Assembly: GCA_041672385.1 (NCBI GenBank)
Contig: JBAYZQ010000065.1
Span: 1 to 11,319, forward strand
Direction: 5' to 3'
Length of the DNA stretch: 11,319 bases
Origin: JBAYZQ01 sp041672385
Lineage (GTDB): Bacteria > Spirochaetota > Spirochaetia > Sphaerochaetales > Sphaerochaetaceae
Both the position numbers and the translations under genes were made by a program. Shown piece after piece: positions 1 to 5,776 of this stretch. The notes below the pieces were generated by a model. That model was not told where the DNA came from, made no database searches, and saw only the letters and a list, made by a program, of their open reading frames with translations. Each line of letters opens with the position of its first letter. Within the stretch, counting starts at the first letter, position 1.

Positions 1-732
1 CTAAAAGTTAAAGACCCTAAAGAAAAAGATTTTATTGGGAGTCAAAAGGCTTTTATTGATGTTGATAAATGCATTTCTTGTGGAGAATGTGCAGAAAAAT
101 GTAGATTTGATGCTATTCATCCTTTTGAAGGCTCTTATAAAGTTGATGAAATTTCTTGTGAAGGTTGCAGTCTATGTAGCTTAGTATGCCCAGTCAGTGC
201 AGTTAGTTTTTACGATGATAAATCTGGAACTTTACAAAAATACACGGGGACTTATGATTTTTCTACTGCTTGTCTTAAATTGGGCAGGGGAAATTCTGGG
301 AAGCTTGTTTCAGAGGTAAAACGTAACATGATTATTGCTGAGACAGAAGAATATGCAGTCTTGGATGGTTCTCCAGGAATTGGATGTCCGGTTATAGCTT
401 CCATCAGTGGAGTAGACTGGGTTTTACTCGTTGCAGAACCAACTCTTTCAGGTTTTAGTGATCTAAAAAGAATTGTTACAACAGCAAAGGCTTTTGAGTT
501 GAAAATGGGATTATGTGTTAATAAAGCAGATATTAATATGGAAATTACCAATGAAATAATTGATTACTGCAAAGATGAAGGGGTTTATTATCTTGGTCTG
601 ATTCCTTATGATAAGACAGTGTTAAAAGCTTTAAAAAGCAGTAAATTGATTATTGATATTCCTTGTGAAGCAGGTAATGCGCTTAGGAATGTTTTTAAAG
701 AATTCAAGCAGGTGCTTGAAAATGAGAAATGA
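1..732 (+). CDS. MinD-superfamily P-loop ATPase with inserted ferredoxin domain (5' end missing)
   Basis: The frame is open from base 1 to the TGA at 730-732, giving the last 243 residues of a protein that starts upstream. Visible residues 24-34 (CxxCxxCxxxC) and 53-64 (CxxCxxCxxxCP) are two [4Fe-4S] ferredoxin motifs. They are followed by an NSGKLV segment at about 97-102 and the DGSPGIGC motif at 122-129, which is the Walker B/switch region of this family. The deviant Walker A must lie upstream of the window. This architecture is the COG1149-type ATPase of anaerobes, related to Mrp/NBP35 and MinD proteins. Such proteins are usually encoded in pairs beside NifX-like proteins, as in the orange-protein (ORP) loci of Desulfovibrio, and are thought to handle metal or Fe-S clusters; the exact role is unknown. 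The next gene starts 17 nt downstream, so the two are probably cotranscribed. An apparent TTG start at 280 is internal and is not the real start. Confidence 0.9.
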   Translation, partial: LKVKDPKEKDFIGSQKAFIDVDKCISCGECAEKCRFDAIHPFEGSYKVDEISCEGCSLCSLVCPVSAVSFYDDKSGTLQKYTGTYDFSTACLKLGRGNSGKLVSEVKRNMIIAETEEYAVLDGSPGIGCPVIASISGVDWVLLVAEPTLSGFSDLKRIVTTAKAFELKMGLCVNKADINMEITNEIIDYCKDEGVYYLGLIPYDKTVLKALKSSKLIIDIPCEAGNALRNVFKEFKQVLENEK

Positions 733-749
733 TTGAAGAGGTGAATATT

Positions 750-1091
750 ATGAAAATTGCAGTAGCAAGTGAAGGAAAAATGGTAACAGAACATTTTGGA
801 CATTGTGAAAGTTTTTGTATTTTTGATTTTGAAGATAAAAAACTTGTTAAATCTGAGACTATTGCCAATCCAGGGCATAGGCCAGGTTTTTTACCTGTTT
901 TCTTAAGTGAAAAAGGTGTTAATGTTGTTTTATCAGGTGGTATTGGAGGTGGAGCAATAGAGATTTTCAATGAAAAAAATATTGAAGTTGTATCCGGAGT
1001 TTCTGGTGATGCACAAGTTGCCGCTCAAGCTTATGTTGATGGCAAACTAAAATCTTCTGCTTCAACTTGTAACCATGATTATGAAAAATAA
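750..1091 (+). CDS. NifX/NifB-type dinitrogenase iron-molybdenum cofactor family protein
   Basis: This small cytoplasmic protein of 113 aa fits the single-domain Nitro_FeMo-Co fold (PF02579). It opens with MKIAVASEG, has HFGHC at 15-19, HRPGFLP at 43-49 and the glycine loop GGIGGGA at 63-69, and ends with a Cys/His tail (C107, H109). Members bind Fe-S or Mo-containing clusters. Stand-alone versions outside nif operons, next to a MinD/ferredoxin ATPase, are common in anaerobes and have no settled function. An upstream ATG at 729 is in frame and overlaps the ATPase stop, but the ATG at 750 follows a good ribosome-binding site (GAAGAGGTG, 735-743) and gives the canonical N-terminus, so 750 is preferred. 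No nifHDK or other nitrogenase genes are present, so a role in nitrogen fixation is not implied. Confidence 0.88.
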   Translation: MKIAVASEGKMVTEHFGHCESFCIFDFEDKKLVKSETIANPGHRPGFLPVFLSEKGVNVVLSGGIGGGAIEIFNEKNIEVVSGVSGDAQVAAQAYVDGKLKSSASTCNHDYEK

Positions 1092-1092
1092 A

Positions 1093-1111
1093 ATAAAACT
1101 TTTAGTTTTAT
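1093..1111 (-). terminator. AT-rich hairpin, possible terminator for the holA operon
   Basis: ATAAAAC (1093-1099) and GTTTTAT (1105-1111) form a 7-bp stem with a 5-nt loop. Read on the minus strand the stem runs into a T-rich stretch, as expected of a weak intrinsic terminator for the hprK-ptsH-lexA-holA transcript, whose last stop is at 1129-1131. The stem has a single G-C pair, so this is tentative. Confidence 0.4.
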
Positions 1112-1117
1112 AATTTT

Positions 1118-1150
1118 AAAGACTGCATTTAATCAATGTGGTCTTTTTTT
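1118..1150 (+). terminator. Intrinsic terminator after the NifX-like gene
   Basis: A 12-bp stem (1118-1129 with 1135-1146, two G-U pairs) carries a 5-nt loop TAATC and is followed by seven T at 1144-1150, some of which pair in the stem. It ends the plus-strand ATPase/NifX transcript. It overlaps the last codons and stop of holA on the opposite strand, so the two convergent units share these bases. Confidence 0.85.
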
Positions 1151-2154
1151 ATGACTATACCATAGATTAATTTCTCAAGGTAAATAAGATGTAAATCAGT
1201 TGGAATTTGTCTTAATTGCACTTCATAATAGGCAATTTTAATGATAATTTCTTTTAATTCCTTCAGGCTAAAGTTTTTTAAAGCCTCAGTGTAAAGAGTC
1301 TTATCTTTATATCTATAAATAGAAGCTTTACTACCAAAGACATTTGCATTTTCAAAAGCTGAAGCTATGGATACTTTGTTTAATATAAGATTTTCTTGTA
1401 TGTTTTCTAACCTTCTAAAGCACCAATTTAAAGAAGCAAGAACTGCTGGTATTTGATAGGAGTTAGTTTGATAGAGGTTGTGAAGACATTGAAGACTGTC
1501 GTTAAGGTTTCTTAAAGCCAAGTAAGAAAAGAGAGAAAACCCTGTTTCAACCTTGGTGTGTATAAGGTATTTTTCAATGTCTTGGTCATCTATTTGTTTA
1601 ATTTCAGTACAGTTTAAATGGTAGGTAACTAGTTGACTACAAATGTCTTTAAGATCTTTTGTGTTGTTTTCAACTAGAACAAGAATTTCCTCAATTGCAG
1701 AATTAGTTATTGAGAGTGAGTTTTTTTTGAAGTAGGTTTTTATCCACCCACTTTTTTGATTTTCGAACATTTCATAGAATATTTTTTGATTGTTTTTAGG
1801 AATCAAATCCATTAAAACTTTATTTATTCTAGTTTCTACTGTGGTTAGAAGAAGAGTGACCTCATTAGAGGGGTTATTTAAATATTCTAAAAGAAAATCT
1901 GAAAGAGGGGCTTTTATGAAGTTTTGTCTATTTGTACTTGTTGAGGAATATTCAAAAGGAAAGTCTAACCAAATAAATCTGCTAGAAGAGAAAAGAGAAG
2001 AATTCATTAAAGCTGTCAAAAAGGATTCAATGTCTTCTTCGTATGGATAAAATTTATAAAATTCAGTGTCTTTTGGAAGTTTTGCTTTAATTTCATCAAC
2101 AAAATCCTGCTTTTGTCCAAGTTCTGGTCCTAAAAGTAAATATGTATTATTCAT
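1129..2154 (-). CDS. holA: DNA polymerase III delta subunit (clamp-loader wrench)
   Basis: The 341-aa protein matches the HolA family in length (about 330-345 aa) and layout. It opens with an N-terminal strand and degenerate P-loop region (YLLLGPELGQKQDFV, about residues 5-19), typical of delta, which does not bind ATP. A helical middle region and a C-terminal collar domain end in the family-like segment YYEVQLRQIPTDLHLIYLEK. Delta opens the sliding clamp and works with gamma/tau and delta' to load it on DNA. Sequence similarity in this family is low, so the call rests on overall pattern, length and the N-terminus. It is the last gene of the hprK-ptsH-lexA-holA operon and starts 7 nt after the lexA stop. 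The ribosome-binding site AGGA overlaps that stop (TAGGA), which suggests coupled translation. Confidence 0.8.
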   Translation of the reverse strand: MNNTYLLLGPELGQKQDFVDEIKAKLPKDTEFYKFYPYEEDIESFLTALMNSSLFSSSRFIWLDFPFEYSSTSTNRQNFIKAPLSDFLLEYLNNPSNEVTLLLTTVETRINKVLMDLIPKNNQKIFYEMFENQKSGWIKTYFKKNSLSITNSAIEEILVLVENNTKDLKDICSQLVTYHLNCTEIKQIDDQDIEKYLIHTKVETGFSLFSYLALRNLNDSLQCLHNLYQTNSYQIPAVLASLNWCFRRLENIQENLILNKVSIASAFENANVFGSKASIYRYKDKTLYTEALKNFSLKELKEIIIKIAYYEVQLRQIPTDLHLIYLEKLIYGIVIKKDHID

Positions 2155-2161
2155 AAAATTC

Positions 2162-2776
2162 CTAGTATTTTCTTATTGTCATTACTAATTTGCCGAGGAT
2201 CCTGCAATTCCTGACTATTATCGAATTCATGCTTGAATTAGCAGGCCTTAATTCAATATTAGATGAATGTCTATAGAACTGTTTTAAAGTATTTCCATAG
2301 TTTTCATCAATACTTGCCATCACTATTTCTCCATTTTCTGCAGTTTCTGTTTTTTCAAGGATTGCTATGTCTCCAGAAAAAATACCTTTTTCAATCATGC
2401 TTTCCCCTCTAACTTCCATCCCAAAATAAATTTTATTATTTGAAGGAATAAGGCTTGAGGAAATACTGATTTCATAATCTTTATTTTCTTCGCATATTAA
2501 TGGGGTTCCAGCGGCTACTCTACCAAGAATAGGGATTGAGAAGGTGTCATCGCTAATTATAAAGTTCTTATCAAGCAAGGTTCTTGAGCGTGAAATGTTT
2601 TCACCGGGTGATAGGATTCCTTTCTTTTCAAGAGCTTTTATATGATCATAGGCTCCTTTTGTTGACATATTAAAATGATTAGCTACATCCCTTACTGTTG
2701 GAGAATAGTTGTTATCAAATTGAAACTGCCCATAAAAGGTAGCAATTTCTTTTTGTTTAGCTGTTAATCCCTTCAT
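2162..2776 (-). CDS. lexA: LexA-type SOS repressor / autoprotease
   Basis: This 204-aa protein has both LexA domains. The N-terminal winged helix-turn-helix spans about 1-65 (SPTVRDVANHFNMS then a helix YDHIKALEKKG). The C-terminal S24 autoprotease domain has the cleavage bond Ala89-Gly90 in GRVAAGTP, the nucleophile Ser126 in RGESM and the general base Lys165 in NTLKQF. The spacing matches known LexA proteins, so RecA*-stimulated self-cleavage should be intact. It represses SOS genes and normally itself. The ATG is preceded by TAGGAGAG (2790-2783), whose first three bases are the ptsH stop. It lies third in an operon with hprK, ptsH and holA, an unusual partnership. The recognition helix differs from both the E. 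coli and B. subtilis types, so its box cannot be read off directly. Confidence 0.95.
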   Translation of the reverse strand: MKGLTAKQKEIATFYGQFQFDNNYSPTVRDVANHFNMSTKGAYDHIKALEKKGILSPGENISRSRTLLDKNFIISDDTFSIPILGRVAAGTPLICEENKDYEISISSSLIPSNNKIYFGMEVRGESMIEKGIFSGDIAILEKTETAENGEIVMASIDENYGNTLKQFYRHSSNIELRPANSSMNSIIVRNCRILGKLVMTIRKY

Positions 2777-2787
2777 TTTGAACTCTC

Positions 2788-3054
2788 CTATTCTTCTTGG
2801 AATCTGTTCTCAAAAAGTTTTTCCATTGCTTCGGCCTGTTTTTCTTCATCGGGTCCAATACATGTCATTTTCAAAATATCCTGATATGGGGATCCCAATG
2901 TGATAACTCCCATAATCGATTTTGCATTTATTTTCATAGTTCCTTTTTCAAAAAATATTTTACTTTTAAATTTAGCTGCTGTCTTTGCAATAATTGCGGC
3001 AGGGCGTGTATGTATTCCTGCTCTGTTTTTTACTGTAAGTGTCTTTTCTACCAT
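2788..3054 (-). CDS. ptsH: HPr phosphocarrier protein (Ser46 type)
   Basis: The 88-aa protein is a full-length HPr. His15 in GIHTRPA is the site phosphorylated by enzyme I, and Ser46 in KSIMG is the site phosphorylated by HPr kinase; both sit at their canonical positions. The HPr kinase gene is directly upstream, 9 nt away, so a kinase/substrate pair is encoded together. The ribosome-binding site AAGGA (3065-3061) overlaps the hprK stop codon (TAAGGA). No enzyme I, EIIA or sugar permease gene is in the window, so a regulatory rather than a sugar-uptake role is likely. This is an inference from context and agrees with what is known for spirochaetes and several proteobacteria, where HPr/HPrK act without a complete sugar PTS. 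Confidence 0.97.
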   Translation of the reverse strand: MVEKTLTVKNRAGIHTRPAAIIAKTAAKFKSKIFFEKGTMKINAKSIMGVITLGSPYQDILKMTCIGPDEEKQAEAMEKLFENRFQEE

Positions 3055-3063
3055 CTTTTTTCC

Positions 3064-4008
3064 TTAAAGTTTAGTTTCTAAAAAGTCCATAAGTTGGGAA
3101 TCAAGATGTTTAGCTCCTTGATATCCTAATTGTTCAAGACGTCGGCATCTAGCTGCTGTCTCAATAATAATTGGAATATTTCTACCCGGTTTTACCGGAA
3201 TAATGACTTTGGGTATTTTAATTCCAAGAATACTTTCACTTTTTTCTTCAGAAATTCTTTCATAATTTTTATTTTGGTCCCAATCTTCTAGGTGGGCCCA
3301 GAATTGAATTTCTTTTCTTTCTCTTATACTACTGATTCCATAAAGGTCTGGAATATTTATAATTCCTAGTCCCCTAATTTCCATGTGGTGGGATAGTTGT
3401 TTGTTTTCTCCTCCTCCAACAAGAAAGGTGTCATTGATATTTCGAATTTTAACCGTATCATCGCTGATAAGTCTATGTCCTCTGTCTAATAGTTCAAGTG
3501 CAGTTTCACTCTTTCCAACTCCAGATTCACCTGTAAGTAGGACTCCCATTCCAAATACCTCAACAAGAACACCATGAATAGTTACAGTAGGTGCAAATTC
3601 TTCATCAAGTATTTGATAAAGCAATCTTGATAAATCAGATGAAATAAGTTGTGATTGGAGGATTGGACATTCATAATTTTCAGCTACTTCAAGAAAATGT
3701 GGGGGAGGAGTTCCTCCACCTGAGAAGATACAACAAGGAAAATTATAACTTAAGATTTTATCGATTGAGTCTACTTTTCCAACTTTTACCAAGTCTTGAA
3801 GGTATGTTTGTTCTCCACGTCCAAAGACTTGGATACTCTGTTCGCTGAAATCCTTAAAATAACCGCTAAGCGGTAACCCTGGCCTAGAAAGTTTACTGGC
3901 CGTAATTTGTCTTGAAAGTCCTTTTTTACCCGCAATACAGGTTAAATGAAGTGAATCACTCAAATTTCCATCAAGTCTTAATAGTTGTAATACAGTTAAA
4001 GAATTCAT
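3064..4008 (-). CDS. hprK: HPr kinase/phosphorylase
   Basis: HPrK phosphorylates HPr on Ser46 using ATP or PPi and can reverse the reaction. The 314-aa protein has the N-terminal domain (about 1-130), His145 in the IHG motif, Walker A GESGVGKS at 160-167, SDD at 182-184, the family signature MEIRGLGIIN at 209-218 and the K-loop VKPGRN at 272-277, followed by the C-terminal AARCRRLEQLGY helix. All hallmark motifs are intact. The ATG at 4008 gives the family-like start MNSLTVLQLL. A TTG six codons upstream would also be in frame, but it has no ribosome-binding site. The chosen ATG lacks a Shine-Dalgarno as well, and a -10-like TATTAT lies 6 nt before it, so the mRNA may be leaderless. It is the first gene of an operon with ptsH, lexA and holA. 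Confidence 0.96.
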   Translation of the reverse strand: MNSLTVLQLLRLDGNLSDSLHLTCIAGKKGLSRQITASKLSRPGLPLSGYFKDFSEQSIQVFGRGEQTYLQDLVKVGKVDSIDKILSYNFPCCIFSGGGTPPPHFLEVAENYECPILQSQLISSDLSRLLYQILDEEFAPTVTIHGVLVEVFGMGVLLTGESGVGKSETALELLDRGHRLISDDTVKIRNINDTFLVGGGENKQLSHHMEIRGLGIINIPDLYGISSIRERKEIQFWAHLEDWDQNKNYERISEEKSESILGIKIPKVIIPVKPGRNIPIIIETAARCRRLEQLGYQGAKHLDSQLMDFLETKL

Positions 4009-4014
4009 AAAATA

Positions 4015-4043
4015 ATAATAACCCAAATTATTTTATTTTGCAA
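4015..4043 (-). promoter_or_regulatory. Probable promoter of hprK-ptsH-lexA-holA
   Basis: On the minus strand TTGCAA (4043-4038) and TATTAT (4020-4015) are separated by 17 nt, matching 4/6 and 5/6 of the sigma-70 consensus. Transcription would begin at or next to the hprK ATG at 4008. An alternative TATTAT at 4070-4065 would give a leader of about 50 nt, but its -35 is poor. Confidence 0.45.
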
Positions 4044-4052
4044 GTTTCACTT

Positions 4053-4062
4053 AACATATGTT
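4053..4062. promoter_or_regulatory. LexA-box-like palindrome AACATATGTT
   Basis: This perfect 10-bp palindrome has the AAC-N4-GTT form and matches 10 of 12 positions of the Gram-positive-type SOS box GAACATATGTTC. It lies in the intergenic region before the operon that contains lexA, which is where an autoregulatory site would be expected. LexA boxes vary between phyla and the recognition helix here is not of the Bacillus type, so this is a candidate only. Confidence 0.4.
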
Positions 4063-4076
4063 TAATAATATTAAAC
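4060..4076. repeat. 17-bp perfect inverted repeat in the hprK-ltrA intergenic region
   Basis: GTTTAATA and TATTAAAC are exact inverse complements around a single central A (4068). It overlaps the end of the LexA-box-like palindrome by three bases. It sits between divergent hprK and ltrA and has no T-run beside it, so it looks more like a protein-binding site than a terminator. In AT-rich DNA such repeats can also arise by chance. Confidence 0.5.
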
Positions 4077-4156
4077 TTCTATATTTATGAACATTTCATT
4101 ATATTACTGGAATCTTAGTATTTTTATGGAATTGACTGTTTTTTTATTTAAAAAAG

Positions 4157-4165
4157 TGGGATAAT
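4157..4165 (+). promoter_or_regulatory. Extended -10 promoter of ltrA
   Basis: TGGGATAAT is an extended -10 element (TGn followed by GATAAT, 5/6 of consensus), with a start expected near 4172. A good TTGACT at 4132-4137 lies 22 nt upstream, too far for a normal spacer, so recognition probably depends on the extended -10. GAGGT at 4178-4182 serves as ribosome-binding site for the ATG at 4188. Confidence 0.55.
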
Positions 4166-4187
4166 AAAAAATAGTTTGAGGTAAGTT

Positions 4188-5432
4188 ATGCGTCTTAGAG
4201 ATAGTATTAGATATTGGTGGAGCGAACCCAGGAGTGCTAATAACAGAGATGAAAACCGTAAGGTGACTTATCTTGAATTGTTTAATGATTTGGTTTATTC
4301 CGTTTTTTTTGCTCGTTTAACTCAATCCTATGTTAATAACAGCACTTACAAGTATGCTTTTCTAGCATACTTAATAAAATTTATTCTCAGTTGGATTGTA
4401 TGGTTTAATGCAGCTTCATATTATGATCTTCATGGAAATGATGATATTAGAGGACGTTTGTTTACTTTTTTTCAAATGTTCCTTGTTGCCTCTCTTGCTT
4501 TGTTTGGTTTTAATGCTCTTACCAAAAACTATGTGGGTTTTGGATTTAGTTATTCAATCTTAATGTTATTTCAAGCTTTTCTTTGGTACAGGACAGGAAA
4601 AGTACATGATAATCATGCCAAATATTCAAAACCTTATTCGATTCTTATGAGTATTTTGGCAATTTTTTTCTTGTCATCCATTATTGTTGGGGAACAATTA
4701 AGATTGATAATTTGGGGAGTAACATGCCTAGGTCAAGTTGTAGTTATTTTGTATATTTCTTATAAAAACTGGAGGCTCACCGGAGAAGGGGAAATGTTTT
4801 TAAGAATTACCAATTCCTTTCAAGCTAGAGTGTCTAGACTGGTATTGATTGTTCTTGGACAAATGGTAACACAGATTATTTCAGGGGTTTATTTTGATGA
4901 TCAAATTTTATATCAAAATTTTAAAAAGGCCTTTGTAGGTATGTATTTAGCACTTATTATTTGGTGGGTGTATTTTGATCTTGTTGCTGTTTCAAAACCT
5001 AAAGATAATTTATTGAGTGTTTGGGCTTGGTCAATGCTTCACGTTCCTATTGCTTTTTCTATTTGTCTTATGGCTTCTTCAATAATAAGTATAATGCATT
5101 TAGATAATATTTCGCTTAGTTTGGCTTATATTACAAAAGACTTTATGGTTCCAATAACAGGTCTTTATATTTGTGTTTTCTTAATTACAAGAACTCTTGA
5201 AAAAACCAAGTATCACTTTTATGCTAGGAAGAGATCAAGATTTTCTCTTTTTGTTTCTATTGGTTTTTTAATTCTTTTGTATTTTATTCCTATTTCAAAC
5301 GACCTCAAATTAATTTTTAATCTTGTTGTAATTAGTTTTCCTGTATTTACTGAAATTATTTCTCAAGTTCATTTTAATGAATTCCAAGATAGAAATGAGG
5401 ATAAAAAAACCACTGATTCCTCAGTGGTTTGA
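4188..5432 (+). CDS. ltrA: LtrA-family multi-pass membrane protein (low temperature requirement A)
   Basis: This 414-aa inner-membrane protein belongs to the LtrA family (PF06772). Near the N-terminus it has the conserved block TYLELFNDLVYSVFFARLT (27-45). It then has DDIRGR (85-90) after a membrane helix, the segment RLVLIVLGQMV at about 217-227, WWVYFDL at 259-265 and HVPIAFSI at 285-292. Around ten hydrophobic segments are visible, and the tail is a short charged cytoplasmic-looking region. The family is named for a Listeria gene needed for growth in the cold, and its biochemical function is unknown. Here the usual LGE motif reads LGQ. It is a single-gene unit on the plus strand between two minus-strand operons, dividing rpoN-hpf from hprK-ptsH. 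Its last codons also encode the terminator of the opposing rpoN-hpf transcript. Confidence 0.9.
   Translation: MRLRDSIRYWWSEPRSANNRDENRKVTYLELFNDLVYSVFFARLTQSYVNNSTYKYAFLAYLIKFILSWIVWFNAASYYDLHGNDDIRGRLFTFFQMFLVASLALFGFNALTKNYVGFGFSYSILMLFQAFLWYRTGKVHDNHAKYSKPYSILMSILAIFFLSSIIVGEQLRLIIWGVTCLGQVVVILYISYKNWRLTGEGEMFLRITNSFQARVSRLVLIVLGQMVTQIISGVYFDDQILYQNFKKAFVGMYLALIIWWVYFDLVAVSKPKDNLLSVWAWSMLHVPIAFSICLMASSIISIMHLDNISLSLAYITKDFMVPITGLYICVFLITRTLEKTKYHFYARKRSRFSLFVSIGFLILLYFIPISNDLKLIFNLVVISFPVFTEIISQVHFNEFQDRNEDKKTTDSSVV
5401..5430 (-). terminator. Intrinsic terminator of the lpt-rpoN-hpf operon, inside the ltrA 3' end
   Basis: AAACCACTGA (5407-5416) and TCAGTGGTTT (5421-5430) form a perfect 10-bp stem with loop TTCC. 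On the minus strand it is followed by an uninterrupted run of seven T (5409-5403), a good terminator 18 nt beyond the hpf stop. On the plus strand the following bases (GATAAAACTTTT) are a poor U-tract, so it may only weakly stop ltrA transcription. Confidence 0.85.
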
Positions 5433-5447
5433 TAAAACTTTTATGGT

Positions 5448-5747
5448 TTAATGACTATCTATTACTTTACTTTTTTCCTTTCTAGCAACACCCTCAATTT
5501 TATCGACTAATAATTCAATGCCTTCAAAAAGTTCATAACAGTCTTGGGTGACTATTTTAACATTCCCCCATACGAAATGAAGTATTGCATTAAGACTAAA
5601 TCCTTGACCCTTAGTTTCTCTTGTAATGGAGAGGTCTAAGTCGTGAAGGAAGTCTTCCGCAAAAGACAGCTTTTGTAGTTTTTTGTTCAGAAATTCTCTG
5701 GTTTCATCGCTTGGATTGTAGTGAACGCCTTTAATGTTTAAATTCAT
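5448..5747 (-). CDS. hpf: Ribosome hibernation-promoting factor, short form (HPF/RaiA family)
   Basis: The 99-aa protein matches the short HPF/YfiA fold. It opens with MNLNIKGVHYNPSDETREFLNKKL, then has the beta-strand block DLDLSITRE, the strand with AILHFVWGNVKIVTQD, and a final helix ELFEGIELLVDKIEGVARKEK. HPF binds in the 30S decoding centre and stalls or stores ribosomes in stationary phase. It lacks the C-terminal dimerisation domain of long HPF, so it resembles the enterobacterial short form. An in-frame ATG at 5798 exists, but the ATG at 5747 has an excellent ribosome-binding site (GAAGGAGA, 5760-5753) and the canonical start. It follows rpoN by 93 nt, the usual rpoN-hpf order, and the gap holds a possible promoter of its own. 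The gene ends just before a strong terminator. Confidence 0.93.
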   Translation of the reverse strand: MNLNIKGVHYNPSDETREFLNKKLQKLSFAEDFLHDLDLSITRETKGQGFSLNAILHFVWGNVKIVTQDCYELFEGIELLVDKIEGVARKEKSKVIDSH

Positions 5748-5776
5748 ATAAATCTCCTTCGAATTTTGATACTTTA

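Noticed and set aside
280..732. Separate 150-aa ORF starting at TTG 280
   Set aside because: It is the C-terminal part of the MinD/ferredoxin ATPase, whose frame is open back to base 1 with two intact ferredoxin motifs.
729..1091. ATG 729 as start of the NifX-like gene
   Set aside because: It would add MIEEVNI before the canonical MKIAVASEG, and the strong ribosome-binding site serves the ATG at 750.
4011..4020. AAT trinucleotide repeat as a phase-variable tract
   Set aside because: Only about three units, in an AT-rich spacer, and better explained as part of the -10 region.
4009..4026. TTG start of hprK at 4026
   Set aside because: It adds six residues (with GYYYF) not typical of the family, has no ribosome-binding site and lies across the putative -10 element.
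4132..4165. Classical -35/-10 promoter TTGACT...GATAAT for ltrA
   Set aside because: The spacer is 22 nt, outside the normal range; the extended -10 explanation was preferred.
4009..4187. Sigma-54 (-24/-12) promoter near rpoN-linked operons
   Set aside because: No TGGCA-N7-TGC-like element with the fixed GG-N10-GC spacing was found by eye here, before hpf, or before lptC.
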